From JAFGBM01 sp964610155 (lineage in GTDB: Bacteria > Actinomycetota > Actinomycetes > Actinomycetales > Demequinaceae): a stretch of DNA of 64,000 nucleotides. Positions 26,501 to 35,204 of this stretch are shown piece by piece. Position numbers and translations under genes: made by a program. The DNA is taken from the NCBI GenBank assembly GCA_964610155.1, contig CAZSUY010000008.1:1-64000 (forward strand). Reading direction: 5' to 3'. The notes beneath the pieces are model-generated. The model did no database searches and was not told where the DNA came from. It was given only the letters and a program-made list of their open reading frames with translations. Positions within the stretch are counted from its first letter, which is position 1, and each line of letters begins with the position of its first letter.

Positions 26501-27715
26501 CTAGGTCACCCGCTTGAGCGCGTCCCCCAACTTCATCCGAGTACCCATGTGCAGCACCCCGCGTTGGTAGATCCGGGCCGCGATCCAGACCAGGCCGGGA
26601 ATCGTCGCGAGGGTGAGGAGTATCGCGAGCCCCATCTCCCACGCGGGGACGGACCCGAGTGCGTCGCGCATCGGCATCATGAAGGGGGAGAAGATCGGGA
26701 TCTCGGAGAGGATCCGTACGAGGTTCGAGTCCGGTTGCTCGGGGACGAGGAACATCGAGACGTAGTAGGGGGCGAGGACGAGGAAGGTTAGAGGTGTGGT
26801 CACGGCGCCGATGTCCTCTTGACGCGAGACGAGCGACGCGACGGCACCAAAGAGGAGGGAGAAGATGGCGTACCCGAGGAGGAACCACAGGAGGAGGAGG
26901 GCGAGCGGTCCACCGAGAGGGACGTTGATCTTGTCGACGAGCCCAAGCGCGACGAGGGATCCCACGAGCGCCCCGCCCAAGACGGTGACCTGGAAGAGCC
27001 CGTATGCGCCCACCCCGAGGATCTTCCCCGCGAGCAGACGCGTGGGCTTCATGGTGGCGAGCAGGATCTCGACCACGCGGGAGCTTTTCTCCTCGACCAC
27101 GCCCATGGCAATCATTTGGCAACCGGTGATGAGAACGATGAGCAAGAGGATGAGCGCGACCATCGCCACGCCGTATGCGGGCCCGTACTTCTGAGAGTCG
27201 GGTATCCCCGGAGACTCGAACGTCGGTTGGGACTTCGCGAATGCGTTTCGGAGGACCTCGGGGTCGCCGCCCATGGCGCGGACGGTTTCGTCGAGGGTGT
27301 GGGACTGGATTGCGCCGGTGATGATTCCCTGGGTACGCCCGTCGTCGGGATTGGCCAGGATGACGTGAGGGGAGGTGGGGGTTCCTCTGACGAATGCCTC
27401 GAGTGGGGGGGCGTCCGGCACATTTCCGTCGAGGATTGCCCGCGCGTCATCCTCGGTCATGGTCCTGATTTCGGGCGTCACCCCGTATCCCTGTGCGCTC
27501 GTCTCTAGGTAAGGGGTGAGGTCGGAAGCGGAGGATGAGACGCCGAGGTGGACGGTCGGCACGGTCGCGGGACCGCCGGTGAGGGCGGCGGCGGTGATCG
27601 AGCCTCCGAGGATGAGCACCAGCAGGACCCCCATCGAGATGATGTTGGCCTTGGTCATCATGCGTGCCTTGAACTCACGGGCGAAGACCAGACCGATGGC
27701 GCGGGTCCCGTTCAC
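26501..27715 (-). CDS. ABC transporter permease (ABC-2, NatB-like)
   Basis: A 404-residue permease. One N-terminal membrane segment (about 20-40) is followed by a large extracytoplasmic domain (about 45-195), then five hydrophobic segments (about 205-225, 255-285, 290-310, 325-345 and 368-388). The segment MGVVEEKSSRVVEILLATMK is a hallmark of NatB/YhaP-type ABC-2 exporters, which extrude Na+ or unknown solutes. GTG 27715 overlaps the ATPase stop (GTGA). Substrate unknown. Confidence 0.85.
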   Translation of the reverse strand: MNGTRAIGLVFAREFKARMMTKANIISMGVLLVLILGGSITAAALTGGPATVPTVHLGVSSSASDLTPYLETSAQGYGVTPEIRTMTEDDARAILDGNVPDAPPLEAFVRGTPTSPHVILANPDDGRTQGIITGAIQSHTLDETVRAMGGDPEVLRNAFAKSQPTFESPGIPDSQKYGPAYGVAMVALILLLIVLITGCQMIAMGVVEEKSSRVVEILLATMKPTRLLAGKILGVGAYGLFQVTVLGGALVGSLVALGLVDKINVPLGGPLALLLLWFLLGYAIFSLLFGAVASLVSRQEDIGAVTTPLTFLVLAPYYVSMFLVPEQPDSNLVRILSEIPIFSPFMMPMRDALGSVPAWEMGLAILLTLATIPGLVWIAARIYQRGVLHMGTRMKLGDALKRVT

Positions 27716-28641
27716 GCCGCCGCCTCCTCTGCCGAGACGATGTGCCGGAACACATCGACGAGGGACGGTCGGACGAGCGAGTACTCGCGGACCTCTCCGC
27801 GCGCGATGGCACCCTTCAGGACCTCCCGCCCGGCTCCGGGATGCGTTCCGGTCGCCTCGATTAGAATCGTTTCGCGCTCGCCTTTGGAGGGAAGAACTCT
27901 GATGCCGGGGACGGTCTTGATCCACGCCCGTAGGGCGGACACGTCGCCGCCGTACGCGAGCCGCCACTGGGGGTGGTCGGTCACGCGGAGTTCGTCTACC
28001 GTGCCGATCGCCTCCATCCGGCCGGAACGGATGACGCCGACCCGATCGCAAATGCGCTCGACGAGGTCGAGCTGATGGGAGGAGAACACCACGGGAACGC
28101 CCTCGTCCGCTCGCTCGCGCAACACCGCGCTCATGACGTCGACCGCCACGGGGTCGAGGCCGGAAAACGGCTCGTCGAGGACCAGGATCGTGGGTTTGTG
28201 CACCAGGGCGGCGGCCAATTGGACGCGCTGCTGGTTGCCCAGGGAGAGCTTCTGGACGGCGTCGCCGCGCCGCGCCCCGACGCCAAGGCGATCCGTCCAG
28301 TGGTCTACGGCGGCGACTGCGTCCGGACGTGACATCCCATGGATGCGGGCCAGGTACGCAAGCTGCTCGCCGACCTTCATCTTGGGGTATAGGCCGCGCT
28401 CCTCGGGCATGTAGCCCACGTGGCGACGGGTTTCGAGGTCGAGGAGCTTCCTGTTCCACCGGACCTCACCGGAGTCGGCCGCGAGCACCCCCAGCATGAT
28501 GCGCATCGCCGTAGTCTTTCCGGCCCCGTTCGAGCCGACGAATCCGAAGACCTCGCCGGAGTGCACGTCGAACGAACAGTCGTCCAGGGCCTTGACGTCG
28601 CCGTACGACTTGTGAAGCCGATCGACCTCCAGGGTCGTCAT
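27712..28641 (-). CDS. ABC transporter ATP-binding protein (NatA-like)
   Basis: A 309-residue ATPase pairing with the ABC-2 permease gene it overlaps. Walker A is GSNGAGKTT near residue 36, the signature is LSLGNQQRVQLAAAL near 133, and Walker B is ILVLDEPFSGLDP near 154, followed by the H-loop segment VVFSSHQLDLVERICDRVG. The C-terminal 85 or so residues form the extra domain common in NatA/CcmA-like exporters (DUF4162-like). ATG 28641 is the only plausible start. Confidence 0.9.
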   Translation of the reverse strand: MTTLEVDRLHKSYGDVKALDDCSFDVHSGEVFGFVGSNGAGKTTAMRIMLGVLAADSGEVRWNRKLLDLETRRHVGYMPEERGLYPKMKVGEQLAYLARIHGMSRPDAVAAVDHWTDRLGVGARRGDAVQKLSLGNQQRVQLAAALVHKPTILVLDEPFSGLDPVAVDVMSAVLRERADEGVPVVFSSHQLDLVERICDRVGVIRSGRMEAIGTVDELRVTDHPQWRLAYGGDVSALRAWIKTVPGIRVLPSKGERETILIEATGTHPGAGREVLKGAIARGEVREYSLVRPSLVDVFRHIVSAEEAAA

Positions 28642-28702
28642 GCCCGGTTCCGTCCTTCCTCGTCTCTCTCAAGGCCCTCAGACGCCTAGCGGTCACCGCT
28701 GG

Positions 28703-28777
28703 TGGTGGGCGATACTGGGATCGAACCAGTGACCTCTTCCGTGTCAGGGAAGCGCGCTACCGCTGCGCCAATCGCCC
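28703..28777 (-). tRNA. tRNA-Val(GAC)
   Basis: Cloverleaf on the minus strand with 7-bp acceptor GGGCGAT/ATCGCCC, anticodon arm CTTCC-CTGACAC-GGAAG (anticodon GAC), T arm with GGTTCGATCC, and encoded CCA at 28705-28703. It is the last of three minus-strand tRNA genes. Its body is almost identical to the tRNA-Val(CAC) at 31052-31126. Confidence 0.95.
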
Positions 28778-28782
28778 GCGCG

Positions 28783-28853
28783 AGGTGGAGATGGGATTCG
28801 AACCCACGTATACGGCTTTGCAGGCCGCTGCCTCGCCTCTCGGCCACTCCACC
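28783..28853 (-). tRNA. tRNA-Cys(GCA)
   Basis: Minus-strand cloverleaf of 71 nt with acceptor GGTGGAG/CTCCACC and discriminator U. The anticodon arm is GCGGC-CTGCAAA-GCCGT, giving anticodon GCA, and the T loop contains GGTTCGAATCC. CCA is not encoded. It lies 5 bp upstream of tRNA-Val in the same direction. Confidence 0.95.
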
Positions 28854-28882
28854 ACAGAATCGTGAATCCTTACGGCCCTCCG

Positions 28883-28955
28883 AGCGGACGACGGGATTCG
28901 AACCCGCGACCCTCACCTTGGCAAGGTGATGCTCTACCAACTGAGCCACGTCCGC
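28883..28955 (-). tRNA. tRNA-Gly(GCC)
   Basis: Minus-strand cloverleaf of 73 nt with acceptor GCGGACG/CGTCCGC, anticodon arm CACCT-TGCCAAG-GTG (anticodon GCC) and T loop GGTTCGAATCC. No encoded CCA. First in the Gly-Cys-Val tRNA cluster, an order I recall from several actinobacteria. Confidence 0.95.
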
Positions 28956-29085
28956 ATGTCGCATTCACGACGCCGTATGACAATAGCCCACTTCAGGCGT
29001 GGCAGTCCAACTTTTAGGCGGGTTGCCCGTGGCCCCCATCGGCGGCGCGGGATACGGTGGGACGGACCGCGAGGGGAGGCCTTAG

Positions 29086-30174
29086 GTGGGATCGGATGGG
29101 GCGGAGTTCCGGGGCATCCGCGCCTCCCATGTTGCGGAGTCGATCGACGTCGTACGCGAGGGCGATCGCCTGGCCTCCGGCGGCTTCTGGGTCGTGGTCG
29201 GAACCTTCGAGGGGGACCTCAGAGCGTGGCGTTTCGCCGATGTGAGGCGGGTGCCTTCTGTCAAGGAACCGGCGCTGAGGACGCGCCATTGGCTTGGCCC
29301 CGACGCGGATTCGTGGGTATCCTCCCTCAACCGGGAGGCCTATGTTGCTGGGGTCCAGCGGATCAGGGACGATGTCCGCGAGGGTGACGTCTACCAGGCG
29401 AATCTATGTCGGGTGCTCAAGGCTCCGCTCCAGGTCGGCTCGGGTAGCAACGGGAGCCCCGATGCCCGCGCTCTCTCCGAACTGCTCTCGAAGGGGAACC
29501 CTGCGCGGTATGCCGCCCGCGTCGTCATTCCCGCCTCGGGCTCAGGCGAAGGCATGTGGATCGTTTCCGCCTCACCGGAGCTATACCTCGGGATCGACGG
29601 AACCACCGTCAAGTCGTCGCCGATCAAAGGCACGGCCGCACCGGGCGAGAACATGCTCGAGAAGGACATCGCCGAGAACGTCATGATTACGGACCTCATA
29701 CGAAACGACCTTTCCCGTGTCGCCATCCCCGGGCGCGTGGAGGTGCCGGAACTGCTGGCTGAGCACGAGCATCCGGGCCTCACCCACCTCCAGTCGACGG
29801 TCGCCGTGACCCTCGCCCCCGAGTTCGACTGGACCCCCGCAATGTGGCCGGCCCTCTTTGCCGGAACCTTCCCCCCCGGGTCCGTCTCCGGTGCACCGAA
29901 GTTGAGTGCCTTACGAATAATCTCCCGCGAGGAGCCAGTTCCCCGGGGGCCGTACTGCGGGGCTATCGGGTGGATTGACGCGGATGAGAGAAGGGCTGAA
30001 CTCGCCGTCGGAATTCGGACGTTTTGGTGGGAGCCGGATGATGGGGGAACGCTTCGTTTTGGAACGGGGGCTGGGATCACGTGGGGGAGTGATCCGGAGG
30101 CAGAGTGGGAGGAAACCGAACTCAAGGCCTGCCGATTGATAAGCCTGGCATCGGGAACGACAATAGGGATATGA
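29086..30174 (+). CDS. pabB: Aminodeoxychorismate synthase component I (chorismate-binding)
   Basis: A 362-residue chorismate-utilising enzyme. The C-terminal catalytic domain starts near residue 85 and shows DVREGDVYQANLCR, SSPIKGTAAPGEN (the P-I-K-G-T motif of PabB), MITDLIRNDLSRVA and GSVSGAPKLSALRI. Together with an amidotransferase it makes 4-amino-4-deoxychorismate for folate. The N-terminal domain is short. GTG 29086 follows GAGGGGAGG. Its stop overlaps the pabC start (ATGA). The P-I-K-G-T motif and the pabC neighbour favour PabB over TrpE. Confidence 0.87.
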   Translation: MGSDGAEFRGIRASHVAESIDVVREGDRLASGGFWVVVGTFEGDLRAWRFADVRRVPSVKEPALRTRHWLGPDADSWVSSLNREAYVAGVQRIRDDVREGDVYQANLCRVLKAPLQVGSGSNGSPDARALSELLSKGNPARYAARVVIPASGSGEGMWIVSASPELYLGIDGTTVKSSPIKGTAAPGENMLEKDIAENVMITDLIRNDLSRVAIPGRVEVPELLAEHEHPGLTHLQSTVAVTLAPEFDWTPAMWPALFAGTFPPGSVSGAPKLSALRIISREEPVPRGPYCGAIGWIDADERRAELAVGIRTFWWEPDDGGTLRFGTGAGITWGSDPEAEWEETELKACRLISLASGTTIGI

Positions 30175-31037
30175 GTACCATCGTCTGGATTGATGGCCGG
30201 TTGCTGAAATCAAACGAAGCCGCCCTTAGCCCGCTGAGCCGCGGATTTGCCCTCGGGGATGGCGTGTTCGAAACCATCGACCTGCGCCATAGCGAACCCT
30301 TCGCTGTGACTCGGCATCTCAATCGCATGCAGGAGTCGCTGACCAGGATCGGCCTCATGGACCTCGATCCCGGGGTTGTCCTTTCGGGGATACGCGCGGT
30401 GGTCCAGGCTGGGGAAGGAAAACTCACCCGGATCCGAGTGACGGTGGCCGCCGGCCCCGGTCCGCTGGGGATTGAGCGAGTTCCTGGGCGCCCGAACATC
30501 GTCGTTTCCGGCTCGGACACGGCTCTCGTCAGGACCTGTGACGCGGTCCGAGTTCCGTGGCGCCGCAACGAGTACTCACCTCTCGTGGGAATCAAATCCA
30601 TCTCGTGGGGAGAACAGGTGCTCATCCATGAGTATGCGATGGAGCATGGCGCAAACGAAGCCTTCCTCGCCAATACTCAGGGTCACCTCTGCGAGGGCAC
30701 GGGAACGAACATCTTCATCGAGAGGAATGGGGAGATTGTCACTCCGCCCCTGGCGAGTGGGTGTCTTCCCGGGATCGCCCGCGCCCTTGCCCTCGAGTGG
30801 GGAGCCGCCGAAGGGATACCCATTCGTGCGGCAGACGTCGGCGAACTCACCTACGAGGTCCTCGACGAGGTTTTTGAGGGTAAGGCCTCCGCTGCGGTGA
30901 CCTCCGTGACGCGGGGGGTTCAACTTGTCGTGTCGCTTGACGGGGGGATGACCGTACCGGGACCTCTTCTCGCGCAACTCAGGGATGCCTATGAACTACA
31001 GGCCGACCGAGAGCAGGATCCCAAGCCCTCGCGATAG
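30171..31037 (+). CDS. pabC: Aminodeoxychorismate lyase (class IV PLP enzyme)
   Basis: A 288-residue PLP fold-type IV protein: LSRGFALGDGVFETI (N-terminal signature), the PLP lysine in VGIKSISWGEQ near residue 142, NEAFLANTQGHLCEGTGTNI (C-terminal signature) and LASGCLPGIAR. Following pabB, it most likely converts aminodeoxychorismate to p-aminobenzoate and pyruvate. Branched-chain or D-amino-acid aminotransferases share the fold. The ATG overlaps the pabB stop; a tRNA-Val gene begins 14 bp after its end. Confidence 0.82.
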   Translation: MSTIVWIDGRLLKSNEAALSPLSRGFALGDGVFETIDLRHSEPFAVTRHLNRMQESLTRIGLMDLDPGVVLSGIRAVVQAGEGKLTRIRVTVAAGPGPLGIERVPGRPNIVVSGSDTALVRTCDAVRVPWRRNEYSPLVGIKSISWGEQVLIHEYAMEHGANEAFLANTQGHLCEGTGTNIFIERNGEIVTPPLASGCLPGIARALALEWGAAEGIPIRAADVGELTYEVLDEVFEGKASAAVTSVTRGVQLVVSLDGGMTVPGPLLAQLRDAYELQADREQDPKPSR

Positions 31038-31051
31038 GATGGCAGGCCGAC

Positions 31052-31126
31052 GGGCGATTGGCGCAGCGGTAGCGCGCTTCCTTCACACGGAAGAGGTCAC
31101 TGGTTCGAACCCAGTATCGCCCACCA
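31052..31126 (+). tRNA. tRNA-Val(CAC)
   Basis: Plus-strand cloverleaf of 75 nt including encoded CCA. Acceptor GGGCGAT/ATCGCCC, anticodon arm CTTCC-TTCACAC-GGAAG (anticodon CAC) and T loop GGTTCGAACCC. It differs from the minus-strand tRNA-Val(GAC) at 28703-28777 at only three positions, two of them in the anticodon loop. Confidence 0.95.
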
Positions 31127-31159
31127 TGGCTTCTGCCCTGTTGGCACTAGCGTCGATCA

Positions 31160-31507
31160 TTACAACGCCAGGTGGATGCGCAGTGCCTCGTCGATCTCCC
31201 TCATGAGTCGGGGCGGCACGGTTCCGATGCGCGGACCGACCCGAGCGACTGAAACTGCACGGATCAGATGCACCTGGGCCTTCGATGCTTGGGGAAGTCC
31301 CGTGTCCTCGCTCGGCAGGAGCACTTCAAACGAGTGGAGCGCTTGGGTGTTCGACGTCAGGGCGACGACGGTCACGGCGCCGCGTCGGTTACGGTCGACG
31401 GCGGCATTGGCTCCGTTTGCAGAGACAACAACGGCGGGTCGGCGATAGCCGGGCTCTCCCGTGAGGGCTTTGCCATAGTCGACAACGCGGATGTCGGCCC
31501 GAAGCAC
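31160..31507 (-). CDS. MazF/PemK-family toxin
   Basis: A 115-residue SH3-like endoribonuclease toxin of the MazF family. Family features are the N-terminal ADIRVVDYG, GYRRPAVVVSANGAN (substrate-loop Arg), VTVVALTSN with the conserved Thr-Ser, a QVHLIRAVSVARVG segment, and a C-terminal helix. These enzymes cleave mRNA at short motifs when the antitoxin is degraded. The start is GTG 31507, overlapping the antitoxin stop (TAGTG); an in-frame TTG at 31519 is less likely. Cleavage specificity cannot be predicted. Confidence 0.82.
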   Translation of the reverse strand: MLRADIRVVDYGKALTGEPGYRRPAVVVSANGANAAVDRNRRGAVTVVALTSNTQALHSFEVLLPSEDTGLPQASKAQVHLIRAVSVARVGPRIGTVPPRLMREIDEALRIHLAL

Positions 31508-31746
31508 TATTCGGCCCAACCGAGGTCGGGCTCGAGGCCATCGGAAACGGTCGTCTCAAGGAGATGCTTGTCTTCGGAGCCTTCCCACTCGGTGAAGGCA
31601 TCGGTGTACTCGGCCTCGAGTTGGGTGTCGCGGAGGGCTCGGATGGCCGTGTGAACGGCCGCTGAGCGGGACTCCAGACCATTCTCTTCGGAGTATTGGT
31701 CGAGGAACGTCAGGTCGGCTTCCGGCAGGCTGATGCTCACTTTCAT
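31507..31746 (-). CDS. Ribbon-helix-helix antitoxin of the MazEF-like pair
   Basis: A 79-residue protein. The N-terminal ribbon MKVSISLPEADLTFLDQY and following helices (SRSAAVHTAIRALRDTQLE) form a CopG/MetJ-type DNA-binding domain, and the acidic C-terminus (DAFTEWEGSEDKHLLETT) is the kind that wraps the toxin. It is first in the pair and coupled to the toxin gene, as expected for an autoregulating antitoxin. ATG 31746 has GGAGG only one base upstream; a TAAGAT -10 hexamer 6 nt away suggests a leaderless transcript. Confidence 0.82.
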   Translation of the reverse strand: MKVSISLPEADLTFLDQYSEENGLESRSAAVHTAIRALRDTQLEAEYTDAFTEWEGSEDKHLLETTVSDGLEPDLGWAE

Positions 31747-31752
31747 ACCTCC

Positions 31753-31788
31753 ATCTTACCTGAGTATGACCCTGGCCCCAAGAGGGTC
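31753..31788 (-). promoter_or_regulatory. Promoter and inverted repeat upstream of the MazEF-like pair
   Basis: On the minus strand TAAGAT (31758-31753) is placed 6 nt before the antitoxin ATG. The inverted repeat GACCCT (31768-31773)/AGGGTC (31783-31788) lies over the expected spacer and -35, a fitting place for an autoregulatory operator. The symmetry is seen; the function is inferred. Confidence 0.45.
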
Positions 31789-32004
31789 GTCCTTCCTCAC
31801 CCGAAGCCCCATTTCAGGCGTAAGACCAGAGGTGAGGTGGACTCAGGCAACGAACCGGGGGTAGGCAGACGTTTTTCGATTCCTGGGGACATCACTCCCT
31901 AGGCATACGCTGCCGTTCCGTCGGCGGACCCGACTCGAGCGGAACCTCGGTAACATCGTTCCGGGGCTCGTTTCGAGGACCAAGGCTTCTATCGAGGAGT
32001 AGAC

Positions 32005-34002
32005 GTGGCAACCATTACCGTGACCGTGGACGGCGACGAGCGGAAGGTCGACGCCGGCACGACGGGAACGGATCTTTTCGCCGACAGGCGCAACGTTGTC
32101 GTCATGCGGGTGGGGGAGAGTCTCGTCGACCTTGCATACGTCCTCACCGATGGCGAGGCAATCGAATCCGTCACGATCGACAGCCCGGACGGGCTCACGG
32201 TCCTCCGTCACTCCTGCACCCACGTGCTCGCCCAGGCCGTCCAGCGCATCGACCCCGAGGCCCGCCTCGGCATAGGCCCTCCCATCACGGACGGCTTCTA
32301 CTACGACTTCGATGTCGCGGAACCCTTCACCCCCGAGAAGCTCAAGGCTATCGAGAAGGAGATGCAGAAGATCATCAAGGAGGGTCAGTCCTTCGTGCGG
32401 AGGGACGTGGCCGACCCGGAGGCGCTCACCGAGCTTGCCGAAGAGCCTTACAAATGCGAACTCGTCTCCCTGAAGAGCGGGGCAACGGGCGTCGAGGGAG
32501 CCTCAGTTGAGGTGGGGGCGGGAGGCCTGACTATCTACGACAACGTTGCTAAGGACGGGACGGTGGCGTGGAAGGACCTCTGCCGAGGACCCCACCTGCC
32601 GAGCACCCGCCTAATCGGGAATGGCTGGGCGCTGATGCGCTCGGCCGCCGCGTACTGGAGGGGGAGTGAGAAGAACCCTCAACTCCAGCGCATCTACGGG
32701 TCCGCTTGGCCGACGAAGGGTGAGTTGGCCGCCTACCGCAACCGACTCGCGGAGGCCGAACGCCGTGACCACCGCCGCCTGGGCGCCGAGCTCGACCTCT
32801 TCTCGTTCCCGGACGAGATCGGATCGGGCCTAGCCGTCTTCCACCCCAAGGGTGGGGTCATGCGGCGGGTCATGGAGGAATACTCCAGGAAGAGACATAT
32901 CGAGGAGGGCTATGAGTTCGTCTACACGCCCCACATCACCAAGGCTCAGCTCTTCGAGATCTCCGGCCACCTCGACTGGTACTCCGAGGGGATGTATCCT
33001 TCCATGCACCTCGACGAGGAGAAGGATGCAGACGGCACCCTCCGGAAGATGGGGCAGGACTACTACCTCAAACCCATGAACTGCCCCTTCCACAACCTCA
33101 TCTTCCGGTCCAGGGGACGTTCCTACCGCGAACTACCTCTCAGGCTGTTCGAGTTCGGTTCGGTGTACCGATACGAGAAGTCGGGCGTGGTGCACGGCCT
33201 GACTCGGGTTCGGGGCATGACCCAGGACGACGCCCACATTTACTGCACCCGCGACCAGATGAAGGACGAGCTGACCAAGCTTCTCGATTTCGTCCTCAGC
33301 CTCCTCAAGGACTATGGGCTCGACGATTTCTTCCTCGAACTTTCGACCAAGAATCCCGACAAGTTCGTCGGGACAGACAAGGCGTGGGAGGAGTCGACTC
33401 AGACTCTCGCCGAGGTGGCCGAAGTCTCGGGGCTGGAGTTCCGCCCTGATCCTGGGGGCGCGGCATTCTACGGGCCCAAGATCTCGGTGCAGGCGCGCGA
33501 CGCCATCGGGCGGACGTGGCAGATCTCCACCATCCAACTCGATTTCAATCTTCCCGAGCGGTTCGAACTGGAGTACATGGCGTCCGATGGGACCCGCCAG
33601 CGTCCCGTCATGATCCACCGCGCGCTCTTCGGATCCATCGAGAGGTTCTTCGCCATCCTGACCGAGCACTACGCGGGGGCGTTCCCGGCGTGGCTCGCCC
33701 CGGTCCAGGTGCTCGCCATCCCCGTCGCCGAACCCTTCAACGATTACCTAGCGGGTGTGGTTGAGAAGCTTCGGGCCGAGGGCGTGCGGGTCGAACTGGA
33801 CGATAGCGACGAGCGGTTCCCGAAGAAGATTCGAAACGCTGCGAAGCAGAAGGTACCGTTCGTCCTGATCGCGGGTGGGGAGGATTCCGAGGCCGGCGCG
33901 GTCTCCTTCAGATTCCGCGATGGCACGCAGGAGAATGGCGTTTCCATCGAAAAGGCGATCAAGCGCATCGTCGACGCCATCGCGGCTCGGGAGCGCGTGT
34001 GA
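32005..34002 (+). CDS. thrS: Threonyl-tRNA synthetase
   Basis: A 665-residue class II synthetase with the full domain set: N-terminal TGS (about 1-62), the HxxxH editing domain (HSCTHVLAQAVQ near 72, YKCEL near 149), and the catalytic core with zinc-ligand segments MNCPFHNLIF and TQDDAHIYC plus class II motif 3 around PVMIHRALFGSIERF. The C-terminal anticodon domain ends in RIVDAI. GTG 32005 follows GAGGAG. It leads a cluster with the HIT, pgsA, acyltransferase and pimA genes, an order also found in mycobacteria. No T-box-like leader is evident in the 258-bp gap upstream. Confidence 0.96.
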   Translation: MATITVTVDGDERKVDAGTTGTDLFADRRNVVVMRVGESLVDLAYVLTDGEAIESVTIDSPDGLTVLRHSCTHVLAQAVQRIDPEARLGIGPPITDGFYYDFDVAEPFTPEKLKAIEKEMQKIIKEGQSFVRRDVADPEALTELAEEPYKCELVSLKSGATGVEGASVEVGAGGLTIYDNVAKDGTVAWKDLCRGPHLPSTRLIGNGWALMRSAAAYWRGSEKNPQLQRIYGSAWPTKGELAAYRNRLAEAERRDHRRLGAELDLFSFPDEIGSGLAVFHPKGGVMRRVMEEYSRKRHIEEGYEFVYTPHITKAQLFEISGHLDWYSEGMYPSMHLDEEKDADGTLRKMGQDYYLKPMNCPFHNLIFRSRGRSYRELPLRLFEFGSVYRYEKSGVVHGLTRVRGMTQDDAHIYCTRDQMKDELTKLLDFVLSLLKDYGLDDFFLELSTKNPDKFVGTDKAWEESTQTLAEVAEVSGLEFRPDPGGAAFYGPKISVQARDAIGRTWQISTIQLDFNLPERFELEYMASDGTRQRPVMIHRALFGSIERFFAILTEHYAGAFPAWLAPVQVLAIPVAEPFNDYLAGVVEKLRAEGVRVELDDSDERFPKKIRNAAKQKVPFVLIAGGEDSEAGAVSFRFRDGTQENGVSIEKAIKRIVDAIAARERV

Positions 34003-34562
34003 TGGACGACGCTGGGCTTGAGGACGATGGAGCGACGATGGGTGGCATTCCGGACGGCTTCGAACGGCTCTGGACTCCGCATCGCATGGCCTATGTCCAG
34101 GATGCGTCAGACAGGGATGGTCTCACCCCAGGATCGGGATGTCCTTTTTGCTTAGAGGCCGACTCTGACGACCGTGCCAGCCTCATAGTCGGTCGGGGTG
34201 AGGTAACCTTCGCGGTCCTCAACCTGTTCCCGTACAACCCGGGCCACCTCATGATCTGTCCCTATCGCCACGTCGCCTGGTACACAGACCTGACGGACGC
34301 CGAGCGGGACGAGATGGCCGCCATGACCCAGAAGGCCATGCGAGTCCTGGTGGAAGTCAGCGGGACGCAGGGCTTCAATATCGGGATAAACCAGGGGATG
34401 GTCGGGGGCGCCGGAATCGCAGAGCATGTCCACCAACACGTAGTGCCCCGCTGGATCGGGGACTCTAACTTCCTTCCGATCATCGCCAGAACCAAGGCCG
34501 TGCCCGAATTGCTTGACGACACCTGGCAACGCGTAAGCGAAGCCTGGGCAAAGGAGAACTGA
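34002..34562 (+). CDS. HIT-family hydrolase/Ap4A phosphorylase-like protein
   Basis: A 186-residue histidine-triad protein. CPFC near residue 47 may bind zinc, NLFPYNPGHLMICPYRH is the upstream HIT segment, and HVHQHVVPRW near residue 144 is the catalytic triad motif. The mycobacterial homologue, adjacent to thrS, has been described as an Ap4A phosphorylase. It probably degrades dinucleoside polyphosphates made as synthetase by-products. ATG 34002 overlaps the thrS stop, and its own TGA abuts the pgsA ATG. Confidence 0.88.
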   Translation: MDDAGLEDDGATMGGIPDGFERLWTPHRMAYVQDASDRDGLTPGSGCPFCLEADSDDRASLIVGRGEVTFAVLNLFPYNPGHLMICPYRHVAWYTDLTDAERDEMAAMTQKAMRVLVEVSGTQGFNIGINQGMVGGAGIAEHVHQHVVPRWIGDSNFLPIIARTKAVPELLDDTWQRVSEAWAKEN

Positions 34563-35198
34563 ATGATCAAGTGGATGGGGCCGCCCTTCGTGGCGACCTA
34601 CAAGGGCATCGCGAAGGTACTCATCAGACTCCACGTGCACCCCAACGCCGTGACCCTCGCGGGCACGGCTGGCGTGCTATTCGGGGCACTGCGGTTCTTT
34701 CCCCGCGCAGGCGAGAACATCTACAGCCTCTTCGTCGGCACGATGGTCGTGATGTGGTGCGCCTTCCTCGACATGACCGATGGGATGGTCGCGAGGGCAA
34801 CGGGCAAGTCTTCGAGATTCGGGGCGTTCCTCGACTCGACCCTCGACCGTTTCGCCGACGCCGCCGTATTCGGGGGCATCGCGTGGGGCATGCTCGATTA
34901 CCACCGGATCACCGCGCTCGCTGCGCTCCTGTGTCTAGCGTTCGGCTCGTTCGTGCCGTACGCGAGAGCCAGGGCCGAGGGACTGGGGATCGATACGAAG
35001 ACCGGGATCGCCACGCGTGTGGATCGCCTCGTCATCGGCCTCATCGCCGCGGGGATCGTGGGGCTCGGGGTCCACATCCTCGTCCTCACCTATACCCTCT
35101 TCTTCCTCTCCGCGGCCGCCCTCATTACCGTAATCCAGCGCGGATGGGACGTCTGGAAGGCGAACAGGCTGAGTCCCGCGCTGCCCCAGGCCCGTTAG
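34563..35198 (+). CDS. pgsA: CDP-alcohol phosphatidyltransferase (phosphatidylinositol phosphate synthase)
   Basis: A 211-residue membrane enzyme joining CDP-diacylglycerol to inositol-1-phosphate. The CDP-alcohol motif is complete: D70, D73, G74, A77, R78, G87, D91 and D95 (DMTDGMVAR then GAFLDSTLD). Five or six membrane helices are visible. Its place before the PIM acyltransferase and pimA identifies it as the phosphatidylinositol branch rather than phosphatidylglycerol synthase. Inositol could come from the suhB product at 3.3 kb. Confidence 0.9.
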   Translation: MIKWMGPPFVATYKGIAKVLIRLHVHPNAVTLAGTAGVLFGALRFFPRAGENIYSLFVGTMVVMWCAFLDMTDGMVARATGKSSRFGAFLDSTLDRFADAAVFGGIAWGMLDYHRITALAALLCLAFGSFVPYARARAEGLGIDTKTGIATRVDRLVIGLIAAGIVGLGVHILVLTYTLFFLSAAALITVIQRGWDVWKANRLSPALPQAR

Positions 35199-35204
35199 GC
35201 GCGG

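Noticed and set aside
31789..32004. T-box or other riboswitch upstream of thrS
   Set aside because: No T-box-like bulge sequence, specifier hairpin or terminator/antiterminator arrangement could be found.
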